Assembly: GCA_020152595.1 (NCBI GenBank) | Contig: JAIGNY010004464.1 | Coordinates: forward strand, 84,501 to 148,500 | Length of the DNA stretch: 64,000 bases | Direction: 5' to 3' | DNA from: Chiridota heheva | Lineage: Eukaryota; Echinodermata; Holothuroidea; Apodida; Chiridotidae | Shown: one piece after another, positions 12,801 through 24,800 of the stretch | How positions within the stretch are numbered: the stretch's first letter is position 1 | How the letters are laid out: each line of letters opens with the position of its first letter | The notes under the pieces: model-generated | What the model saw: the letters and a program-made list of their open reading frames with translations, nothing else | Database searches by the model: none | What the model was told of the DNA's origin: nothing | Made by a program: the position numbers and the translations under genes

Positions 12801-15800
12801 GGGGCCTGAAGTTTACTTACTTGGATTCTGTTGGGAAAGTCCCCTGGAGTTCCATGGATTTTTCCCTCTCTTAAGGAAAGTAAACTGCTTTAGCCAACTA
12901 AAATAAGAAAATTGCCAGTTAAATAGTAAGACAAGTATTGTCAGTATGAAGATTTAAATATTGATTTCTCTGAAAAAGTGTTGCGAAGGGGATGAGGTAT
13001 ACTTCCTGCGAATCCAGGGGAACAATCCCCCAATTCTACAGGTTTCTCCTTTTCTGGAGGAAATTTATTAATTTTAGCTAACACATGTGTAGAAAGAGTC
13101 AATTGAATCTCCAAACAACTTTGGTTTTGACATCAGCTGCCTCCAGCTGAATGTACACATTTTAATGGAAAATTACTTGGTCTTTTGGATTGGGGGCATG
13201 ATGTGTTCGTACATGCTTGGTTTCACATCATATGATTGGCGCATTTTCAGACGAACTAATTGAAAGAAAGGATGTACAATGTTAAATTAAAAGTATTATC
13301 AATGGGAATATTGCAAAGAATAAATTGCTAATAAAATACTATTAAACGATGGTAGACCATAAATATATTTGTTTTATGCAAAACTTGACTTGAAAATGGC
13401 AACTCCCCATTTCATCTTCCTTTAATATCATCTTGACTATTTTGAACATTTTTGTGATAAAGTTGAGCTTTACCATCATTGATGTTCTGGTTTTTTCAAC
13501 TTACCATACTTCCCGAACTTACTTTTACCTGAAAACCCGTGAGTAACTTACAAAGACATCAATGCATCTAATTCTGGTTGAATTTTGACTGCCTCTATCA
13601 TCGATATCTTTTTTTCGTCAAAATTTGTGAAAAATATCATGATTTTTTAGACTAAAATGTGACAATATTTGTAGCTTCTGATTGCGATACAACTCACCTA
13701 TGCAAAATATACCATAAGAAAGGCCAATCTACATGCTTTCGATTGAAATCAGAAAGAGCAACTACCCCTTCTGTATTCATGCTGATATATAACAAAGCCA
13801 CTCACTAGAACATACCATGCTAGTACAGCAGCTAGTCGATGCTAATGGCCCGGGTTCTAATAACACACCGGATGCGCAGCATTGTTTTTCGCGAGTAATT
13901 ACAGTGGTGATTTTTTTCATTGTTTTTGCATGTCTTGCTTTGAAGAAAACAAATTTAGACTGATATTATTATATAAGGAATTTCAAAAACAATCTAAATA
14001 TGTAAAAAAAAATCCTCCATTTTCATTTTTCACAAGAAAAAATACAAGCTCAAAAAAATTGGCCTAATTTTACCTGAAATTTGCAAATTGCATATTTATG
14101 TCGATATTTTGTTTATTTTGCCTTTTTATTGAAATTTTTGTTTGTTTTAGCATTCATATAAATCAATTTTGTAGTAATACAAACAAAATCGAAGTTATGA
14201 GAATTAATTTGAAAAAATAATTCTGAAAAAGTTTAGTCACGTTTTGAACCCCCCTGGGACTCTTAAGGTTTAAATGATTCTACTTGTTGTGCATTTGAAA
14301 AAAGTATTAAGAAATTAGATACTTGGACACAGTAACTTTTTCCAAGACAATGTTTAAGAGTTAACAAATTTGAACATATAGCTTAATCAAAAAAGGGGAA
14401 AAAATCACTTGTTTCATTGCATCTTCATTTGTCATTTAAGTGATTCTACTGGCATCTGAAGAAAAAAAAGTATTCAGAAATTAAATCCTTGGACAATAAC
14501 GTTTCCAAGAGCTGACAGATTTGTGGATGTTTATTTTTGCAGGGAGAAGGTGGAAGTGACAGCCATGCACAAAGGTGGAATTCCTTGGAATTTGCCCGAG
14601 GTGTGTTTGGAGGTGAAGAAGGTGTAGACAGGATTGTAGAGGTCAAGTTTGACAAACCAGTTCCAGTGAAGGTAAGTTGGATTAGTTCTTGTTTAAGCAC
14701 TAGAATTTGCACAGCACCATGGTGACAAGTAATAGCAGTGCACAACCCAATTAAGAATTCGTAGAGAATGGTCCATCCAACATCAAATGTTCAAACTGAA
14801 GTGGTCGACTTGTCGAGTGTCAACGTCAAGTTTATCATCATACGCCATAAGTAAACAACATGCGTAGAGTGTGAATGGGCATATTCGGTCTCGATCCTGT
14901 GTTAAGGCGATGTGTGTGAGATAATTGACAGATTTTTGTGCGTAGTTTAAAAATATGTTTGGGATGATCCATTTACTGCAGGTGCACATTGAAAATGGTG
15001 ATAGGCACAGCTTGAATAGATTGTGCACCTACGTCATCATTGCACAGTGTTTGTGCTGCTTTATAGGTCTTACCTAAATATATATTATTTGACATATGTC
15101 CTTGATGTGGTTTTGTTACTACTCGTATCAGATTTCTAATTCTTTTAATGTTTATAAGCTTCCATTTACTGCTTGTTTGTTGTTTATGTTAGTTTTCTTT
15201 GTTTTTCTAGGACAATGTAAAATATGCTATTCGACTAAGACTGCATGGAAACAAAACCTTGAGTGGAGACTTGGGACTGACCCAGGTGAAGTGCCCTGAT
15301 GGGGTCACATTTGCATACAGCTCATGCACACTCAGCAGTAATGGAACAAGTCTGGCTAGAGGGCAGATACCACAAATATTATATTACAGGTAACATAGTA
15401 TGGATTTGCATCATCATGTATAATCTACAACCAGGGACATAAATCTTGGCACTTTTTTCCCCTTTGACCCCAACCCAATGCAGTTTGAAAAGAAAGTTTT
15501 TTATGTGCAATATTGAACAGGGGTATAAGAAGAAGGGAAAGGGTACTTTTTTCTTGGATTGCAGGTAATTATCTGTCAGCAGTCACATGAGTGATGATGA
15601 AACAAGGTATTCTTTGAGTTAAAATAATAATTCAACTCTTCTGATAAGTGCTAGACATATGCCACAGTTTTGTCTCTGTTACTACTAAGTAACCCAAACA
15701 AGCCATAGGTCCCAGGTTCGATACCCAGTGGATCTTCATTCACCAGTGATGCACAAATGTCTTTGAACTTCTCTATAGCTCTTAAGAAAGGGATGTAAAA

Positions 15801-18800
15801 TACCCACCTACATATTAAGTAGTCCCTTGTATTTTCATCAACCTGTTCTGAATTTTTACAGGTTTGAAATTGTGCCTATACCTTTAATTTGCAAAGTATT
15901 AGAACTTGTATGTTACTTTGAACTAATTTAGAGCTCTCTGGAACTGATTTGAAGCCAGTTGATGTCATCAGAAACCTCACAAAGAACTTGGAAATGTGCA
16001 GCCTAATGTTATTTGTCCCTGCATCAAATATTACAGAGAATGCTGATCATGAAATTTTAAAGAGGGAATCTCTTCTCAAGAAAATCGTTCATGTGGGCAG
16101 TAAATCTAAGCATGCTTGTAACGTCACTTCTACAGTGGTAATTGAAGGCTTGTCAGTTATTGTGTGAACAATTTGACCAAACGTTGGATTGTAGTGTATT
16201 TTTATCTTCACTTTAATGATATCTGGCCTTTAATCCTTCAAAATCCATTTGAGAGGTGAATTCTGTATTCAGATGCTTACTCAGATATTGATTCCTTCAA
16301 CCATTAATTTTTTTAATTTTTTTATATATACAGCAGCCATTCATCAGATAACAAAAACTCATTGCCTGAAAGTAAGTCGGCAGAGCAGGAGTACCAAGCA
16401 AGGAAAAGTCTCTTTGCAACAACAGAGACCATAGTGAGACAATCCAATGACATCCTCCTTCGAGCTCTTTGCATTGACGGTATGTTAGAATGGTTCTGAT
16501 ATCTTAAATGTTTATTCAAATCTCATTAATCAGATCATCTTGTCAAAGAAAAGACAAATTCAGAAAAATGTGTATAAACTACTACCTTTCATAGTTGCTG
16601 AGACAAGTTTAAAGAAAACTTTTCTAAGACCAGTGCTGCCAAAAAGTTGATAAGAATGATATAATCTAACCTATTTTCATCGCTACCTTATTGCACCCCT
16701 GCTACTGAAAACTATACCACCATCAACACCCCCACCTCCTTAGTCACACTTCCACGAACTTTACACATCTTCACCTTTTCGTTGATTTAAATGTAACAGA
16801 AACCTCTTCAGAAACGGCCTTCCAACCCCACTTCCCACAACCTCTCTTGTAAAGACCAAATCTACATCACTTACCTCAGAATAGGTCACACCAACCACAC
16901 ACATTCTCACCCCCTCACTGACTCCCCCTCACCTCTCTGCAATAAATGTTATGAGCCCCTTATGGTCAAACACATCCTCATTGACCGTCCTTTCTTCACC
17001 AACCCCAGAGCTTCTCTCAATCCCTTCAACCCCATTGCCGAGCTCTTCCACCAAAACTTCTCAGAAAAAAGCTTTACCTTCCTACACCACACCTGCTGCT
17101 ATAAGTATATCTAACTATTCTTGTCTTATCCTTTTACCTTCCTACTGCACTCGACCCAACTTCTCCATTCTCTTTTCATCTTTTGCACAATCAAATCTCT
17201 CGGGCACAATTTGACCATCGCTGTCATGGTACCGTTAAATCTCACCAAACAAACGAACCAAAACATCTTTGGCACAATTTAAGAAACTTCATGAACCAAC
17301 CACCAAACCTTATTGGTTTTGGAGGAACTTTACTTCATTGGTTGGTTTTCCTGAAAATACTTTTGAAATTGTCTAAGGGTTATGATAACTTCTGTTTCTT
17401 TTTTCTGCATCACAGATACAATTGTTCCAAGTATTCTTCAGTCTTCGCCTCTTTTCTCACATCTACTGCCATTAACATTGGCTTACATGGGACCAGTGGC
17501 AGTTTCAAATCCTAAGAGTACTGTTGAAACTCTGAGCCTCATCAGAGAATTGCTGCCCCAAGTTTGCACTTTCAATAGTGTACAAGCTCCACCATCATTG
17601 GTTCCATCCAACCTTGGAGAAATTTCATCAGTGCTGTGGAAAGAAGGGTCAGAGGTCACGACATCGCCTCATTATGTGGTGGTTGAAAGTGAACACCCTT
17701 ATCCACCAGCAACTGCATGTTTTTACAAGGTATGTTGATTAAACCACACTAAATTCATATTATTCGTGATTGAGGTGAAATATTTTAATTTCAGAAGTCT
17801 TCTAATAATGGAATGATAGAAGAGGCAACACATGTTGCATTGTAAAAGTTTTTTGTTCTCAGTGGAATTAAAATATTTTGGCAGATTTGCTAGTGTTCCT
17901 AAGATATTTAGCATTCCTAAGATAATTAGATTTTTAAGATAATTAGCATTCCTAAGATAATTAGCATTCCAAAGATAATTAGCATTCCTAAGATATTAGC
18001 ATTCCTCAGATAAAAAACATTTCTAAGATATTAGCATTTCTAAGATAAGTAGCAACACTGAGCAAGTGTATGCTTATGTTTTAGAGCATTAGGAAGAAGA
18101 GTTTAACAAATTTTGAAGAAGTTATTTTATTTTTGAGTTTTGGCTGATTAAAGTTTGAAAAATTATGATTTTTGTTTTAATTTATGACATTAAATAAACA
18201 AGGTGTTTTTGTAATTCTATAAATATTGCTCTTGAAATTTATTATATATGTTTTAGAAATTTATAGATACAGCTGAACTCTTTTTGTCAAATAAGTCTCT
18301 TTTTTTTTAAATCTGGTTTAAATGTCTGACCATTATTTATATGCTTGTAGATTAGAATTGACCTGTAAAATATAACAAACATCTGATTTGAAAGAAATGA
18401 AAATAAGGACATCTTAAGAAATTAAATTACATAGATAAATGTCTGACCATTATTTATATGCTTGTAGATCAGAATTGATCAGTGAGATAGCTAAGATGAC
18501 CAAGATTGGATCTTAAAGAATTATAAAGAAATCTTCAAATCCTATTCCTCAGGTATCTTTTCCTTCATCTGTGCAATGGATGTCCCTGGAGTTTGACCCT
18601 CAGTGTGGCATGGCTCAGCCAGAGGATAGCCTTCAGCTATACATCAGAGGATGTGATCTTCACACAACAGAAACCAGTGCTCCGATCACCCAGCAGGAGG
18701 GTGTTGCATATTGGCCCGTTATGGACAAGATACATGGAAAGAACAAGTGGCCAACTTCAGCGGTGATCTTACCTGGTAATTTCATCCATAAAGGATTTTG

Positions 18801-21800
18801 ATTTGATCCTTTCTCTTATTTTCTTTCTTTCATGTCTTTTCAGCTTAATGAGTTAATTTGCTGATAGTTTTGATGTAAAAAATTAAAAGTTCTGGATACA
18901 CCCACAAAAATTATTGTCTTTGAAAGCTACTAGAAAGTATGCTAACATTACCTTATAGTAATAAAGAAAGCATTTTACCTTTTGATGAAGAAGTTCAATC
19001 ACATTAAAGAGGGTTTGGTGCAACGTCAATCAGGTGGGTAAACCCCACAGGCCCTGAGCAAAAAACTAGCAATAACTGCGATATTGTTGTTATAGGGCCC
19101 GAGCACTAAATTTGTCATGACCCCAGAATCTATTAACTGATGGTTAATGTGAGTAGAAGTGTGAGTGCATAAGGGAGATTTCCTAATCATCAAAAAAACT
19201 AATGGCAGATTAACTTGTTGTATTTTTACAGGTAATGAGGTTGTATTTTCACTGTGTACAGCATCAGATTATCTCAAGGATGAAAAAGCAAATCGATTTG
19301 GATTTAAGTGCACAGTTGTTGGCTTTGAACAGGCCAGTCTTTCAGAATTGGTAAGTGCAGTACTTCCTAATTACAGTATGTTCTTAAAGTTGATATCTTA
19401 GTTAAGAACATCACAAGAGGTTTGTGTATTTAAGAGGTGATTGTATTTGCATTGTATTTTCCTGTTTCAGGTACATTGTTTAATTGTTTGATAAAAATGC
19501 TGATCCTGCCTATTTTGCTAATAATACTCTGATATTTGTTGGGTTTAAGGTGGACTAGATCTATTAGAGGGGTAAATTTTTCAAATATTTATTGACCTGT
19601 TTTGCCCCCTGTACAACCCTCCGAGAGCTTTACTCGCTCCCAAAACTCTATAGCCGAGTTCTTCCAGAAAAACCCTGCATATAAAATGATCTCCTTCCTT
19701 CATCGTGCTTCCATCTATAACCATATTTAGTCCTCCTCTCCCACCCCTCTCTCTACTTTGTTTTTTCCACCCAAGCACCTCCTCTCTCGATCCCAGCTAT
19801 CTGACTTTTAGTTCTAGTGTTTCTCTCAATCTCCCCCTGTTTTCTTCCTTCCTACCTCTAGAATGATCTAACTCTCAAGCACAATTTGACCCTCGTTGTC
19901 GTGGTGCCGTTAAGCCTTCATCAAAAAAAACAAATTACCTCCTTTGTGAGAAAATGATATTGTTTATGGATGCTAGATAACTACTTGGTATGAATATTGG
20001 TGTAAGAGAAGTTGTGTAGCTCTGCACAAGGGTTAACAAGCTTTGCTGAATATTTAAATGTCTGGAAAATTGCCTCACTTTTTGATCTAAGAATTAGGCT
20101 CATAGAGCCGTTGCTTATCCCCGGTTTTCATGGCGCAAGCGGATGAGACTACATGACTCCCCCTGGACGAGATGCCAGTCCATGCGGATGAGACTACATG
20201 ACTCCCCCTGGACGAGATGGCAGTCCAGATCCATGACTCGAGATGCCAGTGGATGATGACTCCCCTTGGACGAGATGGCAGTCCATGCGGATGAGACTAC
20301 ATGACTCCCCCTGGACGAGACGAGTCCATGCGGATGAGACTACATGACTCCCCCTGGACGAGATGCCAGTCCATCGCAGATTAACTCTACAGTAGTGCTG
20401 GTACTGCTGAGTGGACTGTAGCAAGTAGAGTTGAGTGTTTTGCTGAAGGACACAATGCAGTGCTCACAACAGGAATTGTTGGTCTAGTGCCTCTTAAATG
20501 TGTCTCTTCATTGATTTATATTTTTTGTATTCAGGGATTGGTCCAATTAGAAAAGGAGCTGTCTTTTCTTGGGGGGATGTGTTCAGCGGCTTTGCTGAAG
20601 AAGGATATTCCACTTGCCTTTTTCTCCCTGGAAGGAGAGGATGAGGTTGAACCAATAACAGAGGCTGCCCAAGAGGTCAGTAATTTCCTATATTTTCCAT
20701 CAACTTTTAATTCATTTCTGGCACCATAGATGAGGTTGTTGATGTGGCTGTAAACACCACCAAGCATCATTGATATGAAGTTCAGAGAATAAGTACTACA
20801 TTAGATTGAGGATTGCCCACATCAGTAAAAACACTGTTCCAACAGTACATTTTTGCATTTGACACCCCAAGTTAAGATGATTTTTATGACCAAGCTGCTT
20901 TTGATGTATCTGATGCATTTTTGACAATTTCTCCAGATTTCTCTACCAGTACAGTAGACCTTCCTTTTTTTTTTTTTTTTTCCTTTTCTAACATGAGATG
21001 GTTTGATTTCACAATCTAAAGCAATATTTCTATAAAATTTACTTTTAAAGAAAATGAGGATGATTTGTCAGTTTTTAAAACTTAAGACATCTCTTTTGTT
21101 TGAACAATAAGATGAAAAGGTGTCTTAAACAATATCTACATCATTATAATAATAATAGGTGAACATTTATCTTGAACAATATATGCATCTAATACAATAA
21201 AAATGATACTTTTATATCCTTTTTGTATAAGATGAACATGTTTGACTCCTGAATTTACTGTTTGATAATTGACATGTTCTTATTATTGAGAACTTTTTCG
21301 TGCAGAAAGTAATTTCTTAGTTTTTATACATGTGTTTTATTTTGCAGATATTTAATACCCATGGGGCTCTCCTAGGACAGGGTTTTGCCCTCACGCAACC
21401 AATCACCATTCAGCAAGCTTTGGATGGTCATCTACCTCTTCAAGCCCAGTCCACTGAAAGGCATTTCTCTTGGACTTTGTGCACAGTGCTTCAGGTACAA
21501 GTGGAGGGCGCTTAGCAAGGTAATATTTTTCATAAACCATTTTATTTAAGTTCTTTAAGTTGATTGACATTTTTTGTGGCATTATTAAATGGACAAAGTA
21601 CATTATGTTGAATTTATTTTAAAGGATAATTTAATCTCTGGCACAGTTTGATCTTTGCGGTTGTGGTGCCGTTAAACTTCACCAAACAAAACAAAGATTT
21701 CAAGATAAATACAAGAGGTCGATCGTGTTGATCTTATTTGGAAGTGACAATAAAAGGAATAGAATCAAGAAGGAAGCATTCAAAATTCTTATCCCATTAT

Positions 21801-24800
21801 AAAAGATAGTTCAGTTTTAAGTTCTTCAGATTTACTTAAAAATGACTGAAGTGAGGCAAGTAGTGATGTCACAGCCTCATATTTTTCAAAAGTCATTAGG
21901 TATTATTTTGAGATTTAAATCCAAGCACAAAAAGTACTAAGGTGTACCAAAAACTGCAGAAGGAAATAAAGCAAGTCAGACTACAGGATTAATGTGTGAA
22001 CTTCATTTATCAGTCTATTGTTTTTCTGTCACCAATTTTTGGTTCCGATGCAATCAGCATCAGGGACCTATCCGGTCCATTTATCGTGGGTGTGTGTGTG
22101 TGTATGTGCACATGTTTGTTACGCCTAGCTTATAAATATGATATCTCAAGAATGGTACACTGGATTCATGTCATATGTAGTACACAGATAGCCCATGATC
22201 CGAAAATGTGCCTTATTGTTTTTGGTGATGATGTCATGCATATTAATGAGTGGGCGGAACTGAATGTAAACATTGTAAACACGAAATCTCTAGAACGACA
22301 CATTGGATTTATGTCATATCTGGTACACATGTAGCCCATGGTCCACAGATGTGCCCTAAGAATTTTGGTGATAATGTCATGCATATTAATGAGTGGGCGG
22401 AGCTTAATGTAAAATCTTGAAATGCTCATATTTCAACAACTGCTAGTTCCATTCATTTAATATGTGATATATTAATGTCATTAGCTAGTGTCAACATGCT
22501 CATGTTGAAAATATTTTGATTCTCATTAGTATTCATGGTGGGTGAGGCTTAATATGATTTTGCTGAAAAGTGCTTGTAAACACAATATCTCAAGAACAAT
22601 AAACTGGATTTATGTTATATGTGGTACACAAACAGCCCATGGACTGTAGATGTACCCTATTATTTTTTGTGGTGATGTCATGCATATTAATGAGTAAGTG
22701 GAGCCTAATGCAAAAATCTTGAAGTGCTCATATTTTAAAACTGCATGTCTATTTTGTTTCATATGTGGTTTAATTATGATGTTAGCTAGTGTGTAACATA
22801 TTCATGCATGGTATAAAAATGTTAAGTTTCATTAACATGCATATTGGGCGGGCCTCGTATGATAATGCTGAAAAGAGCTTGTAAAGATGATGTCATATGT
22901 GGAACACAGATAGCACATGGGCCGGCTGTACATGCTTCCTATTGGTTTTGGTGGTGATGTCATGCAAATTAATGAGTGGGCGGGGTTTAATGTAAATTAA
23001 TGAGCACTTCTTGAAGTGCTCATATTTCAACAACCGCTAGTGTGTTTTGTTTCATATGTGGTATGGTAATGTTGTTATATAGTGTCCACATTAATAACAC
23101 TCATTAATATGCGTAGTGAGCTGGACTGAAGGTGATTTTGCTAAATAGTGGTGATGTCATGCATATTGCCAAGGTGGGGAATTAATATAAAGCTAAAAAT
23201 CTGGAGAAAGTGATAAATTTATAGCAACCACATGTCTGTTTGCATCATACTTGCAAGATATTTGTCAGTTATGTGAATAATTGCTTACTTGCTTATGTTG
23301 TCAACAGGTTCTATTACTAATAGTGTGCCTTGGTGTGAAAATTCTCTAAAAAAACTTGTAGATACATTGCACACATGTCATTTGTGACCGATTGGTTTGG
23401 TAATGATGTTATGCAGGTGAGGCTGTGTGTGAAATTCTTAAAACAGTAGGTAATGTGCAATCGTATGCATGATTTGCATCATACTTGTACTGTTGTCAAC
23501 AGATTCTATTTTATTGATGTGCATGGTGGGCATGGCTTATGAATATATGTTATTTAGCATGTTTCATTATAGTGGCGCAAAGCATAGCGCCATACATATA
23601 GAAAAGGGTCCATCCTCTTTAGATGTTCAAAAGCGTGTGTCGACTTGCTTGGTCGACTTGCTTGGTTGACTTGGTCAGCTGCCAAGTTTATCATCATGCG
23701 CCAAAAGTAAACAACAATGGTGATGCACACAATTTGAATAAGCATATTATGCGGTCTTGATTCCATGTTAAATGGGCATATTATCCGGTCTTGTTTCAGT
23801 GTTAAATGGGCATATTATCTGGTCTTGTTTCAGTGTTAAATGGGCATATTATCTGGTCTTGATTCCGTGTTAAATGGGCATATTATCCGGTCTTGATTCC
23901 GTGTTAAATGGGGTTATTATCAGGTCTTGATTCTGTGTTAAATGGGCATATTATCCGGTCTTGATTCAGTGTTAAATGGGCATATTATCCGGTCTTGATT
24001 CAGTGTTAAATGGGCATATTATCCGGTCTTGTTTCAGTGTTAAATGGGCATATTATCTGGTCTTGATTCCGTGTTAAATGGGCATATTATCCGGTCTTGA
24101 TTCCGTGTTAAATGGGCATATTATCCGGTCTTGATTCCGTGTTAAATGGGCATATTATCCCGGTCTTGATTCCGTGTTAAATGGGCATATTATCCGGTCT
24201 TGTTTCAGTGTTAAATGGGCATATTATCTGGTCTTGATTCTGTGTTAAATGGGCATATTATCCGGTCTTGATTCAGTGTTAAATGGGCATATTATCCGGT
24301 CTTGTTTCAGTGTTAAATGGGCATATTATCTGGTCTTGATTCCGTGTTAAATGGGCATATTATCCGGTCTTGATTCCGTGTTAAATGGGCATATTATCCG
24401 GTCTTGATTCCGTGTTAAATGGGCATATTATCCGGTCTTGATTCCGTGTTAAATGGGCATATTATCCGGTCTTGATTCCGTGTTAAATGGGCATTTTGTC
24501 CGGTTTTGATTCCGTGTTAAATGGGCATATTATCCGGTCTTGATTTTGTGTTAAATGGGCATATTATCCGGTCTTGATTCCGTATTAAATGGGCATATTT
24601 TAAATTCATGTGCGTAGCGTGAAAATACGCTTCGACGTTCCATTTAATGCAGGCTCACGTTGAAAACTGTGTGCTACGTCACTTTGTTTCCAGTTGCAGT
24701 CGTAAAGCTAGGAGAGAAACAATGACAAATGGTCAAATTTCAGAGGAAAACAAAAAAAGACAATGTTTTCTCAGTTTGTTCAAAATTGTAAAACACTCTC

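Noticed and set aside
23740-24600. Direct-repeat array that could be mistaken for a CRISPR array
   Set aside because: Units are contiguous without unique spacers, no cas genes exist, and the sequence lies in an intron of an animal gene.
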